Positions 1 to 10,340 of a stretch of 64,000 nt of DNA are shown here, piece by piece. The notes under the pieces are model-generated. The model searched no databases. It saw only the letters and a list, made by a program, of their open reading frames with translations, and was not told the DNA's origin. This DNA comes from Nereocystis luetkeana (lineage: Eukaryota; Sar; Phaeophyceae; Laminariales; Laminariaceae). Each line of letters begins with the position of its first letter. Position 1 is the first letter of the stretch. The translations under genes and the position numbers were made by a program. The stretch spans positions 9,023,794 to 9,087,793 of the forward strand of contig JARUPZ010000013.1 in NCBI GenBank assembly GCA_031213475.1. Direction: 5' to 3'.

Positions 1-257
1 GCCTGACTTCGGAATCCCGACGTCGCTTTACGATTGTACGCGAAGGGCCTCGAGCCTGGTGCAGTAGCAGCGGCACGCCGGAGGCAATCGACCCCCTACG
101 GCCGGACACAAGGACAAGACAAAAACAAATCAACCCCGAACCCCCCCTCTCGGGTGTTTCCGCCTGGCTGCATGGCCAGAGCGGAGAACCGCGGAACCCG
201 CTTTCTATAGAACACCGCTATGCTACCACACAAACACCCCGAACCCCTCAACCCCGA

Positions 258-1208
258 AGCACCGACCTACGGTGCTGCACTGCAGGCTGGCCGGGTGGCC
301 AGAAACACCCTTTAAAAGCCGAACCCTGGAACCCACTCTGGCGCGCATCGCTGTGAGACAGCTTCGACGCTTCCTGACCGTAGCACCATATATGGTGCTG
401 CACAGTCCAGTCGGCCTCATAGGCTGCCCTTGTTAAATTACAACTGGCACGAACCTGGGTTCCCCCCATCCCTCTTAAAAACAAAAAAAAACGAAACAAA
501 ACGAAAACAAATGAAAACATAAAAAAAAACCACAAACAAAAAAAAAAAAAAAAAAAAAACCACCCAAAACAAAACAAAAACAACAATAAAACCGCGCAAC
601 AAAACGAAAACAACGACCCCCCTCAAGAAAAAAAATACACCAAAACCCCACGACACAAAAAACCCTAAAAAAAAACAAAAAAAAACACAACACAACCCAG
701 AAACCCCTAAAAAAAAAAAAAAAAACACAACCCAGAAACCCCTAAAAAAACCCCTAAAAAAAAAAAACCCATGAAACCCAACAAACCTCCTTGACCGTGC
801 CCTAAGGTATGGTGCTGCACCGTACCGTCGGCACAATAGGCCGCCCATGTTACATCACAAGCGACACGCGCCTGGGTTCACCCCCAACGGAAAAAAAACG
901 GAAGACAAAGCACAAAAACGAACAACAAAACCAAACAAAAATAAACCAAAACAAAGCAAAACAAAAACAAAAAAACAAAACAAAAAAAACAAAACAAAAA
1001 AACAAAACAAAAAAAAAAAACAAACCCCAACCAAAACAAAACAAAAACAAAACGAAAAAAAAACAACACAAAACCAACAAAACACAACAAAAAGAAACAA
1101 GAACAACAAACCCCCCCCCCCCCAAAAACAACTAAAAATCAAAACAAAACCAAAAAAAATAAAAATAAAAACCACAACCCCAACCCGGATTCGAGACACA
1201 AAAACCCC
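258..1208. repeat. A/C-rich low-complexity block with three related GC-richer units
   Basis: Most of 470-1208 is A-tracts broken by single C or G, with no convincing coding potential (open frames here are compositional). Embedded are three diverged units that share a GACC..GGTGCTGCAC core: near 262, 378 and 793. The last two also share GGC(C/A)..ATAGGC(T/C)GCCC and end in CTGGGTTC(C/A)CCCCC, followed at once by A-rich DNA. That end resembles a Pol III B box (GGTTCRANYCC) followed by an A-tail, so these could be decayed SINE-like units, but no clear A box is visible. Confidence 0.55.
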
Positions 1209-1338
1209 AAACAAAAACAACGACCAAAAGGCCCAGAAACAAAAGCGCATCACGGACTCCCCCCCTGGTGCCCAAACAAAAACAACGACCAAAAGGCCCA
1301 GAAACAAAAGCGCCTCACGGACTCCCCCCCTGGTGCCC
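1209..1338. repeat. 65-bp tandem duplication (two units)
   Basis: Units 1209-1273 and 1274-1338 are nearly identical: both run from AAACAAAAACAACGACC to CCCCCCCTGGTGCCC and I see a single difference (GCGCATC versus GCGCCTC). The second unit contains the last codons and stop of the pol gene (stop at 1315-1317), so the duplication copied the pol end plus its downstream flank. Confidence 0.9.
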
Positions 1339-4300
1339 GCTTCTTCCTTCGATGGCGGATTTCTTCATCTCCGAGGCCGTTAGCTCCTCCCAGTCGTTGT
1401 CGGAGAACCGGACTCGCCAGTACGGCGAGTAGAAGTCGTAGACCTGCCCCAACCGGCTTGCCTTCCCGTTGCCGTCCTCGTACGACCTGGATATCTTCGT
1501 GCCGATCGGGAACCTTGCCAACGCTTGCTGTCTAGTCAGCGTCGGCCGTCCCTTCCCCCCCATGTCTTGGGCCGGGCGACGGGTCGCCTCGCTTCTCGGA
1601 GCGTGTAAGTTCCATAGCGCGTGAAACGTGTCCAGCTGCAACGGGGTAAAGCTATCCAAAGACTCTGCTTCGGAGACCCAATCTGATGCGACCCCGTCCA
1701 AGTACCTGCCGCGGTATTCCCACCGCGCGACCCCGGACGCGCTGATCACCCGCCTTCTGTCCAGCAGCGTGTACATCGGCGCCGCCGTGGTCGAGTCCCC
1801 CGCGAGTCCCAAGTCCGCCCCCCATGCTATCTGTGCGAACTCGTCCTCCATCGGGTGACGCAAGTCTGCCGGCCTCACGTAGAACGGCTTCAGCGACGTG
1901 GTGGAAACCGTCCTGGAGCGTGGTGTCCGGCCCTCCATCTCAATGACGACGCTCAGGCCCTCGATCACCACCTCCACCACCTTCCACGGACCGGTCCACC
2001 TCTCGTGGACCAGTTTCGGCCCCATCCCCTGCCGGTGGAGCGAGCTGTCGCTCTCCCGGGCGAGAACGAGGTCGCCCTTTGCCACGCGGGTGCCCGCCGA
2101 CGGCCTCTGAATCGCCGCGTTGTGGCGCTGGCGCGCCCTCTCCCTGCGCTCGTGCATCCTCTCTAGTGCCTCCCGAACCTCCCTTAAATTGTGCCGTCGG
2201 CCCTCAATAAAGTTCTCGAAGCCTCCCGTTGACTCCGTGTCATCCATCTGCGGCACTAACATGTCAAGGGCCGTGCGAGGGCTGCGGCCGAACAAGAGCT
2301 GGAAGGGCGTCATAGCGGAAGGCAGGGCTGGGTCTGGCATGGTGCGTTTAATCCAACATGCCAGCGCTACGTACTCGTCCCATCGGGTTGGCCACGCCTT
2401 ACATAACTCGGAAAGCACATCCAGCATCCACGCTCCTACTCGCTCTACACTGCCTTGGCCTCTCGGGTGGTCGGCCGGCCCGAAGTCTATCGGTACCTTG
2501 AGCCACCGACACAGGTGTTCCATTACAGTGGCTGTGAACTCTCCTCCCCCGTCCGCGCGGATAAACGAGGGCACTCCAAACGTCAGACACAGGTCGAGTA
2601 GCAAGCGCGCAACCGCATGAGCCTCCTTCGAGGGGAGGGGGTATGCAAAGAGAAACCGAGATGCTTTGTCCACTACCAGTAGCAAGTACTCGTTACCTGC
2701 TTCGGATGTGTTGGGGATCCGTAGCAAGTCTATTTCCAAAACTTCCCACGGCTCCAGGTACCTTGCAGGGAGCATAGCTATGCGTTGGCTTCGCGAGCGT
2801 TTCCTACGCCGGCACCCGCACGACAAGACATACTCCCCCGCATCCCTGCACATACCTGGCCAGTGGAAGCGGTCGCGCAGTAGCGCAAGCGTCCTGCCGA
2901 CGCCGGGGTGCCCATGCTGGCAGTGCACCAAGGCAAGCAAGTCGGCTACCATCACGCGCGGGACGGCCAGGACCGACGTGCGCCTCTCCAGCATTCCGCG
3001 CTGCTCTAGGTCGTACCACACCAAGTTCTGATCGTCAAGGAGATACCGTGCTACCTCTCTATCTCGCGCGCGCTCGCCCCCCACCGTTCCTCCCTCACCC
3101 CCCAGGGCCTCCCTAATCCTACCGAGTAGGGGGTCGTCCATCTGCCGCCTCACCAGCCCTGGCACGTCGCGCAGCGCCTCGATGGCTCGTTCTATCACCG
3201 ATCGCTCCGGCGCCCGTTCGCTGCGCGGCACCCCCCCCCCGCTCGTGGAGGGCCCGCCCAGGCCGCCTGGTACTGGCGCCGCGCCCGCGTGGCGTGTACC
3301 CGGCCCTCCCGATGGGGACTGCTGTCCGTCGCCGCCGCCCCTACCACCGCCCCGCTGTGTCGTAGTTGTCGACGGCGAGCCTGACGCGGCTGGGGGAACC
3401 GGCAGTGCAGTCTCCCGAGGCACGTGTACCGCCCTAGCCGTGTGATCGGGGAGTGGACGCAGCCGAACCGACGGCTTGTGCGAGCGAGCCGACCGCCGCA
3501 GCGCCGGTGACGCACCGGCCCCCACCGCTGCCAGCCTGTCGTGAAATGCGAGGGTGAGCAGCTGCTTGTCTCTCGGGGCTTCCTCCCCCGACTCTCGGAG
3601 TCCGGCGCTGCTGGGGTCAGTCTGCGGGATGCTGTCAACAATGGCTCCGAGCAACGAGGGCGCAGCGGAAGGGCGTGGGTTCAGCGACTGTGATTTCAAC
3701 ATCCTTGGCGAGCGCGTCGTGATTACTACCTTCTTCTCGCGCACCCCCCCCGGGTCTACCACCCCTTCCCTAGCGGGCTCCAGCTCTCTCAACAGGACAC
3801 CATCCAGAACCGGCCCTCGCGGCCCTACGTAATCGCTCGGCTTGCCGGAGGTCGCGTCGTCGGGAAAAGAGTCATCGATGGAGTCTGCGGGGGGGCCCGG
3901 CCGGAGCAAGCGCGACAACGCGTCCGGTACCTGGTGAGACAAGCCCGCCCGCCATCGCATGATTATGTCGAACTCGGCAAGACGCAGCGACCAGCGGTAC
4001 AGCTTGGGGTCTAGGTCGCGGCTACGAAACAGCCAGGTGAGCGCGGAGCAGTCAGTAAACAGCGTGAACGGACTACCAGCTAAATACGGCCGAAAGTGCA
4101 CCACTGCCCACAGTACCGCCATACACTCCCTTTCCGTCGCCCCCCTGCGTGCATCGGTTGCCGACCAACGGTGGCTCGCGTAGGCGAGGACTCTCTCCTT
4201 GCCGTCGATTTCTTGCGTCAGGGCGGCGCCAGCCCCCGCGGCGCTCGCATCTGTGTGAAGAGCGAACGGCTTGTCCCAAACGGGGAACGCGAGAATGGGG

Positions 4301-5481
4301 AACGACGTCAGGGCCGCCTTAAGGGACAGGAAGGCGTGCTGTTGATGTTCGGTCCACGGAATCAGGGTGCGCCGGGAGCGCTTAGAGGCAAAGGCTTTGT
4401 CCCGCAAAATGTCAGTAAGCGGCGCGGCTAGTATGCTGTATCGCTCGACGAACTGCCTCAGGTATCCCGTCATGCCAAGAAACGCGCGCAACTCCTCAAC
4501 CGTTCCCGGTGGGGAGAGTTCCGCTACCGCCGCTATTTTGGACTCTGCCGGTCGCACGCCCTGCCGGTCAACGACCATGCCGACAAACTCCAAGCTCGCA
4601 CAACACCATCTAGACTTTGCAAAGTTCACCGAAAGCCCTCCCGCTTGCAAACTATGGAGTACCTTTTCCACGAGGGTCAGGTGCCCCTCAAAGTCCGCGC
4701 TGTAGATCAAAATGTCGTCAAGATAGTTCTCTACCCCGTTCGCTTTCAAGTCTCCCAGCAAGTCCGTTACCATGCTCGCGAACGCCGGCGGTAATATCTT
4801 CAAGCCGAAGCCACACCGCTCATACTCCCACAGCTGCCCGAAGGCGTCCCGGAACGCCGTTTTGTGGCGATCCGGCTCTGCGATAGGAAGCTGGAAAAAC
4901 CCCGACGCCAAATCAATCGACGTGAACCATGCGCTACCGGCCAACCTCTGGAAAATTGTCTGAATATTCCCCACCCCACCGCTGTGATTCAACATGCAAC
5001 CGTTGAGGCCACGGTAGTCCTGGCACAAGCGCAACGTACCGTCTTTCTTACGAACCGTTACGCATCGAGCGGCCCAGGCGGATGTGGATTTACGGATAAT
5101 TCCTGCTTCGGCTAGTTTCTTCACCTCTCTCTGGATAGCGTCTGCCTGCTCCGGCGAGAAGCGCTGTTGCTTCGCTGCGATCGGCGCGCACTCTTCGTCA
5201 ATCAGGGGAATTCGCAACTCTCTTACCGTGCACGCCCGGACTCTCTTCGTGTCCTCCGGGAATAATCCTGCCACATTCTGGGGCCTCAGGGTATTCATCA
5301 TCAGCTGATTCTTCTGAGCCACGCTGAGTTGCCCGATGTTGGCGTCGGACAACTCCACCCCTCGCGTCGGGGTCTCGGTGCAGCCCGCGTCGGGGACAGA
5401 CGGGGGGTCGTCAGGGGGCTCCGGGACGGGGTCAGGGGGCGGGTAAATGAATAATGCGCGGAATCGACCCTCATCCCTCAT
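1315..5481 (-). CDS. Ty3/gypsy retrotransposon pol polyprotein (RT-RNase H-integrase)
   Basis: A single uninterrupted 1388-codon frame. Reverse transcriptase spans about residues 105-300, with FTSIDLASGF (186-195) and the catalytic YLDD (253-256). RNase H follows at about 400-525: LHTDAS with D411, TERE around E450, FTDCSA with D477, and PDALSR with D520. A Pro/Gly/Ser-rich linker (about 525-760) leads to integrase: an H-rich zinc-binding segment (H853/H858 with C888 and C890, here C-x-C rather than the usual C-x2-C), then the D918, D977, E1013 triad with the typical 35-residue D-E spacing, and an RWTGPW motif of the GPY/F type. Two C-terminal modules look chromo- or Tudor-like: about 1236-1290 (RWEYRGRYLDG..SDWV) and 1323-1372 (SYEDG..WRVRFSDNDWEEL). 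The start is fixed because an in-frame TAG lies four codons upstream of the ATG. There is no gag, zinc knuckle or aspartic protease in this frame or in the 2 kb upstream, and I could not pair any LTRs, so the element is either 5'-incomplete or uses an unusual layout. The frame is intact, so the copy may be recent. Confidence 0.95.
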   Translation of the reverse strand: MRDEGRFRALFIYPPPDPVPEPPDDPPSVPDAGCTETPTRGVELSDANIGQLSVAQKNQLMMNTLRPQNVAGLFPEDTKRVRACTVRELRIPLIDEECAPIAAKQQRFSPEQADAIQREVKKLAEAGIIRKSTSAWAARCVTVRKKDGTLRLCQDYRGLNGCMLNHSGGVGNIQTIFQRLAGSAWFTSIDLASGFFQLPIAEPDRHKTAFRDAFGQLWEYERCGFGLKILPPAFASMVTDLLGDLKANGVENYLDDILIYSADFEGHLTLVEKVLHSLQAGGLSVNFAKSRWCCASLEFVGMVVDRQGVRPAESKIAAVAELSPPGTVEELRAFLGMTGYLRQFVERYSILAAPLTDILRDKAFASKRSRRTLIPWTEHQQHAFLSLKAALTSFPILAFPVWDKPFALHTDASAAGAGAALTQEIDGKERVLAYASHRWSATDARRGATERECMAVLWAVVHFRPYLAGSPFTLFTDCSALTWLFRSRDLDPKLYRWSLRLAEFDIIMRWRAGLSHQVPDALSRLLRPGPPADSIDDSFPDDATSGKPSDYVGPRGPVLDGVLLRELEPAREGVVDPGGVREKKVVITTRSPRMLKSQSLNPRPSAAPSLLGAIVDSIPQTDPSSAGLRESGEEAPRDKQLLTLAFHDRLAAVGAGASPALRRSARSHKPSVRLRPLPDHTARAVHVPRETALPVPPAASGSPSTTTTQRGGGRGGGDGQQSPSGGPGTRHAGAAPVPGGLGGPSTSGGGVPRSERAPERSVIERAIEALRDVPGLVRRQMDDPLLGRIREALGGEGGTVGGERARDREVARYLLDDQNLVWYDLEQRGMLERRTSVLAVPRVMVADLLALVHCQHGHPGVGRTLALLRDRFHWPGMCRDAGEYVLSCGCRRRKRSRSQRIAMLPARYLEPWEVLEIDLLRIPNTSEAGNEYLLLVVDKASRFLFAYPLPSKEAHAVARLLLDLCLTFGVPSFIRADGGGEFTATVMEHLCRWLKVPIDFGPADHPRGQGSVERVGAWMLDVLSELCKAWPTRWDEYVALACWIKRTMPDPALPSAMTPFQLLFGRSPRTALDMLVPQMDDTESTGGFENFIEGRRHNLREVREALERMHERRERARQRHNAAIQRPSAGTRVAKGDLVLARESDSSLHRQGMGPKLVHERWTGPWKVVEVVIEGLSVVIEMEGRTPRSRTVSTTSLKPFYVRPADLRHPMEDEFAQIAWGADLGLAGDSTTAAPMYTLLDRRRVISASGVARWEYRGRYLDGVASDWVSEAESLDSFTPLQLDTFHALWNLHAPRSEATRRPAQDMGGKGRPTLTRQQALARFPIGTKISRSYEDGNGKASRLGQVYDFYSPYWRVRFSDNDWEELTASEMKKSAIEGRSGHQGGSP

Positions 5482-6046
5482 TGCATCAATCTACTGGTAT
5501 CGTATCGTAATGTACGTGAATGTTGCATTTTTTTCGAGAGTCACGCCTGACCCCTATTGATACGACACATAAGTGAGCGAAGTTGACAGTCGAACACGGT
5601 ACACGTGCGAGCGGGCTTCTCACCTACATGTGTCCTGCGCTAGTCCTAGTAAGCATGCCACTGATAGTACAGCGGCCTATGCGAACATATGAAAGCTCGT
5701 GGGGTTGTGTCGGTTGCGTCATCAGCACCATGTTATCTCCCCTCTTTCCTTCATCAATATCCAACTCTCTCACCTCCCTGACTCCCTGTTGTGTGCGCGA
5801 GTGCTGTCTCGCCTCTGTTGATGGTTGGTGTATTATGTATGGTGTCTCTATGTTGCTATATTTTACTCGTCCTCCAACATTATTTGTACTGCTGTACGGT
5901 TGGTCATATGTTGCTTGCGTAAAACATAATGCACTGCTTCGCGTTTGGTCCTGTCTGTGTGTGTATTGTTGTGTTTATGATTTATTATTGCACGTATGGG
6001 TGCGACAAGCCTGTGTACGTCTAGCGGTGAAACACGACTAGACACC
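5482..6046. other. No recognisable feature upstream of pol
   Basis: I see no gag-like protein, primer-binding site or LTR boundary. The T/G-rich 5,700-6,000 stretch gives an open frame with low-complexity Cys/Val/Leu content that I do not regard as coding. Confidence 0.5.
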
Positions 6047-6987
6047 ACCCCTCGTCTGGACTTGCAAGGCTCAGACGGCGAGGGGTAGGCGCTGCGCACT
6101 AGAAAGATATTATGTGTCGCGGCCGGCCCCAGGATACGTCCATCCTTCCAAAAGACCGGCGTTGAACACATGAGTGGAGTGTGTGGGGCTACCACTTCTC
6201 GCGCATTATGAACCCCCCGAGTCCAGGATCTGTTGAGTGGGATCGGGGTGGCACTCCGACAGATCCTGAGCCTCGGGACCGCTGTTCTGCTGAGTGAGGC
6301 GTACCGCGCAACCCCTATCGGGGTGGCGGACTCCCCCTCACTCACCCACACTAAACCACCCACAGTGTACAGCACCAGGACCCCTTGGCGTCTGCCCTCG
6401 GTCCCACGTGGGGACCGAGGAGCAGACCAATCATCACCTACCGAAGGTTCTCTCGAACGACGGACTCAGTGATGACCTCCTCGCTGTACATACTGTTGCA
6501 ATCTTTCAGAAAATCTATGTTTCACTACCTAGTCTATGGCGTAGTGATCGCAGATCTATATGTTTTTTAGTCTAGACTGCAATAAGTGGAACACAGAGAG
6601 ACCTCCCCCCCAGTGAGCCATCAAAGGGAGGTCGGCCGTCTGAGCATGGGCCAGAAGTGTGGTGCAGCACCGGGTCTGAAAGCAGACTCCCGCGTGCTGC
6701 ATGAGAGAGGTGCGAGCGACTATCCTAGTCGTGCATACCGAATCTCCGTCGAGCTCGGACTCTGCTGAACGGTACCTACCGCAAAACCTTCTCGGGGGCG
6801 GACTCAGTAACCGTTCACTCGCGCTACCTCTCTCACAGCATAGCTTACGGATTCGGGGCTGGCCGTCGCTTCGTCTCTACGAAAACCGACGACCACCCTC
6901 CGTGAGGGTATGCTGACACATCTTCTGAGAACTCCGGGGACCGCAGCACTACGGGCGCGCGAAGGGTAGCAACCCCCCCGCGCGCCC
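6047..6987. other. Cluster of strong hairpins (possible structured RNA or element end)
   Basis: At least six inverted repeats fall within 950 bp: 6047-6058 with 6072-6086 (CCCCTCGTCTG / CAGACGGCGAGGGG); 6291-6299 with 6336-6344 (TGAGTGAGG / CCTCACTCA); 6390-6427 (GTCTGC-CTCGGTCC closing on GGACCGAG-GCAGAC, the strongest); 6600-6607 with 6626-6633 (GACCTCCC / GGGAGGTC); 6695-6718 with 6818-6843 (GAGAGAGGT / ACCTCTCTC); 6953-6961 with 6979-6987 (GGGCGCGCG / CGCGCGCCC). A TTCTC..CGGACTCAGT motif occurs twice, near 6446 and 6788. No coding signal. It could be the untranslated leader or terminal region of the adjacent retroelement, or an unrelated structured transcript. Confidence 0.6.
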
Positions 6988-8873
6988 GAGGCAACTGCGG
7001 CCTATGTCCCGCTCTACCATGCCTCGTTCATAAGTGGTGTCGGCCCTGTAGCCCTACCTACCAAGAGAAACTGTGCTGTGCTGTGTAGTGTGGTGTACGA
7101 GGATGAGGTTGCAGCAAAACAGACACACAATCAGAGAAACAAAAGAGCCGAAACAAAAAAACAAAAAAACAGCAGTCCACGAGTCTACGTGTGCACACCA
7201 AAAACAAGACAAAAGAAACCCGGAAAATAAGCTCACGCTAAAGCCGTTCGCCTCCAACCCAAAACTCGGCGCCAAAGCTTGGTTGCCGCGCCCCTGCCTG
7301 GGTGCCTCGCAGCAGCAATGCCTCCCCCTGGAACCGAGACCAGGCCTGGCAGCAGGCCTGCGAGGTGACCGCTGACTGAGCCCTGTCCCGCCTGACCGGC
7401 CGGCGGCCAGGCTGAGCTGGGTACCATCTTGGCTACCTGGCTTACGTGATGTTTGTACGAGTACCTATATTTTGCTCTTCGCTATTCTGCCGATTTGTGC
7501 TTTTTGTATTTTCTCAGTTGTTTTTCTTACTGCCAACCGAGCGGCCGACGGTGCCTCCGCCAGCCCCTGGTCGCCTACAGGTTCAGGCTTGCTATCGGAC
7601 CGGACACCATGTCATAGACGAACGAGCGGTGCGCGTGCCCTGCGTGCTAGAGTATCATCACCGGCCTCGCCAGGCCACATGTATATCATTCATGATCGAG
7701 GCCATTGCCTCTTCTGGCCTCTGGCCTCCACTTATTTGTATCACAGTGATCACGCATACTCTACAAGACAGTGTATTTATCGCTTCCCTTCGCAGGCCGG
7801 GTCCCTCCAACCCCATGGCCCTGCTTTCGCAACACACTCAAGCTTCGTTCGAGTTCATAGGCAAGACTGACACCTGCAATCCCGTTGTTCCACCCATCCT
7901 GCTGTGCGTACGGCTGAGCCATCTCTTAGCTGTCTCGGCCGGTACTTCTTCTTAGCAGGGGAACACCGAGGATATGGAGCAATCTAGATGGAGCTAGCGG
8001 CGCCGGAGGTTCTGGACGCAGGAGCGCCCAAACCTCTCCGACCCTCATAGGAAGGCATACGCCTTCGGGGTCAGGGGACTAATTCACATTGTCCCCTTTT
8101 GACTCCACGCCATGAACTCTACTGGAAACCCCTCGGATCCTTGGTACACCACCGCAACAGTATTCCCCCCATACATAGCTGGTTGCGTGAACGGAGCCGT
8201 CCCGACCCAAGCGCTTTTCTTCTCGATCGGCGGCTCGAACCCCAAGGAGAGGTGTTGCCACTGCACGAGCGACGTCTTCAATTGGAATCTTCAAAGCCCT
8301 GCCCCAAGCGAAGTTGTTGCGAGTGCCAAATGATGATGGCTGCTGTGGTCATTCGAGCCTTCGCTGTGTTACTAGTGGTTGTGGGGATGGAGGTGGTGGT
8401 TGAGGTGGTGGTGGCGGTGGGGGTGACTATCGTGCCGTTGCTGGTCGATCGACCCCACCCGTAAGATAGGCATCCATGACGTCCGTGCCGGGCTCACCAA
8501 AAACTTTTTTTCACCCCTTGAAATACAACAATTTTCCTTGGTATGCTTCGACTGCCAACTACTAGGTTTCAGTGTGAACTCGACCCGACATCCCAGAGAA
8601 CACACGTTTTGGGTCTCGCTCGATGACACGTCCGCTGACAGTATTCTATGTCACACCAGGTCTGGCCTGTGGCCGTGAGTTGAGTGGCCTCTGTGCTGTT
8701 TTCGTGCGGTGGCGAGCTTGCGGCTTGTGGCAGGTGTCGCGCTTGGAAATTTGAAGCGACACTCATTATAATAATAAGAATAAAAACACCACCATATATA
8801 TAGGATTTTGTTGGCCCTCTGTTATCAGGGCTCCTCAGCGTTTTTTAGACGTATGTTTTTGTCTCGTCCGTTT
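6988..8873. other. Non-coding stretch; A-rich and G-rich patches only
   Basis: Contains an A-rich patch near 7,130-7,175 and a GGTGGT-rich, GGTTG/GGGGGTG purine-skewed patch at about 8,378-8,436. The open frames here have no protein-like composition and I recognise none of them. Confidence 0.5.
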
Positions 8874-8985
8874 CTATTACAGGGGTAGCGTAAATAGGAC
8901 CCAAGGTACACACACAAACCTGCCTACTTCGCTATTTTTACTAACAATATTTGGTCCTGTCTACAATGGTCGTCCGTAATAATAG
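8874..8985. mobile_element. MITE, family M1, copy 1
   Basis: Begins CTATTACAGGGG-AGCGTAAATAGGACC and ends with the inverted counterpart GGTCCTGTCTAC..GTCCGTAATAATAG. It shares the inner TTTTACTAACAATATTTGGTCCT with the copy at 14,973. About 112 bp, no coding capacity. TA at the very ends (TAttac..gtaaTA) would fit a Tc1/mariner-type target duplication. Confidence 0.75.
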
Positions 8986-9080
8986 CGCGACATGAGGTTC
9001 ACCTCATGGTACGAAACTGCCGCATCGTGGTCCCCGACCCCGACGTTGCCGGGAGAGGACTCGGGCGTTCTCGCGGCGTG

Positions 9081-9285
9081 CTCTAGCTGCCGACCGGCCG
9101 GGTGTGAATACGTCAGCTGTGAGTTGGACCAGTTGACTGGTCGATACTTGATGTACAACAGTCTCCGTGCCGCCGCTGCCGGCAGTAGATTGGCCGATAC
9201 TTTGTTTATCAGTCTACAAGCCAAATGTTTTGTTTGATGATCCACCTTTGCCCCGTCAGGCCTACCTTTGGCCCGTCAGTCTATC
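9081..9285. repeat. Local duplication, unit 1
   Basis: Shares a series of blocks in the same order with 10,125-10,340: GTCAGCT(G/A)TGAGTTG, GTCGATAC, and the end CTTTGCCCCGTCAG..GGCCCGTCA. A reversed version of the GACGG/CCGTC motif lies just downstream at 9,340-9,375. Confidence 0.5.
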
Positions 9286-10124
9286 TTCTTGGATGTAGTT
9301 GTTTTGAGCGTTGATATATATATAATATGTCGTTGACGGCTGTCCGTCAAAGGGGCTACTGTGCCGTCAGCCGAGGTCTATTCTCGCTCGTGACGGTAAC
9401 CATATTATGTTCACGGTGCCAGCACTCAGATTAGATCTCTTCTCCTTTCGACGAAACGGGTGAGGCCGCATCTTCTGCGGCTCTCGACACCTCATGGCGG
9501 CCAGAGTGTGGGGGATATGGGCTGGGTTGGCCGGTCTCATGCTCCGCCGTAGCTTGTGCGTTGACAGTTAGTTGGGCGTTCAAGAAATGAGTGTAGAAAT
9601 TCCGATTATTAGGGCAACTGTACGTGTGAAAGCACGAGTTTTGGCGCAAACCTCTTGAGGTTCGTAGGCTAGCAATATTCGCAAAGCGAAAGTGACGAGC
9701 CTCTTCGGCTGCTGTTTACGCCTGGCGACCGGTCCCCGTAAGACAGAGAGGACGGATTCTATGCTGTCGACCAAAGCTCGGACGATGCTACGCCGCGGGA
9801 CGAGGGGTACGGTTGTGGACCATGGTGGTACTAACGGTGTCTACGAAAACAAGTTTGTACGTATAGCAGCAGTGTCCATTGTATGCATCGCGGGATTTTG
9901 GTTGTGTTGTGCAGGCGTTTTGTATTATTTTGTAACTACCGAGAAAATAATTAGGATTTCTGAACGAGTACATGTATCCCTGTAGGTCCGTGTTACGGTT
10001 ACACTGCAACATGCTTCGTTGCTGACCCTCGAGGGTATGATTATGCATTTCCTCGTCGTACCCACAGCTCGAGCTGCAGGTACGGCTTCTTTCACGCTCG
10101 CACAGTGCCCAGACGTGGAGCGAG

Positions 10125-10340
10125 AAACACCTCAAATAAATATGTCAGCTATGAGTTGTACCCAAATTGAATGTGTAAGTCGTCGATACCGAGTTCGGTG
10201 GAGCAGTCGAGTGGTCAATACTGAGTTCCACCAGTAGAGTCATCGATACCCAATTAATTCTGAAAGCTTCAAGCATATGATCGGATATTCGTTGACGGCC
10301 TAGCTTTGCCCCGTCAGAAGTGCATTGGGCCCGTCAAAAC
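10125..10340. repeat. Local duplication, unit 2
   Basis: Diverged second copy of 9,081-9,285, about 1.05 kb downstream in the same orientation. It is best matched at its right end (GCTTTGCCCCGTCAG, GGGCCCGTCA). Confidence 0.5.

Noticed and set aside
248-1383. Long open frames on both strands in the A/C-rich region
   Set aside because: Phe/Leu- or Lys/Asn/Gln/Thr-only translations produced by base composition; no start context, domain or conservation.
5863-6375. 170-codon minus-strand frame upstream of pol, considered as gag
   Set aside because: No zinc knuckle, no capsid-like helices and it overlaps the hairpin cluster; composition is not protein-like.
1-7440. LTR pair flanking the Ty3 pol
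   Set aside because: I compared 1-1,200 with 5,500-7,440 for shared ends and found only weak A-rich similarity. The 3' LTR may lie outside the window.
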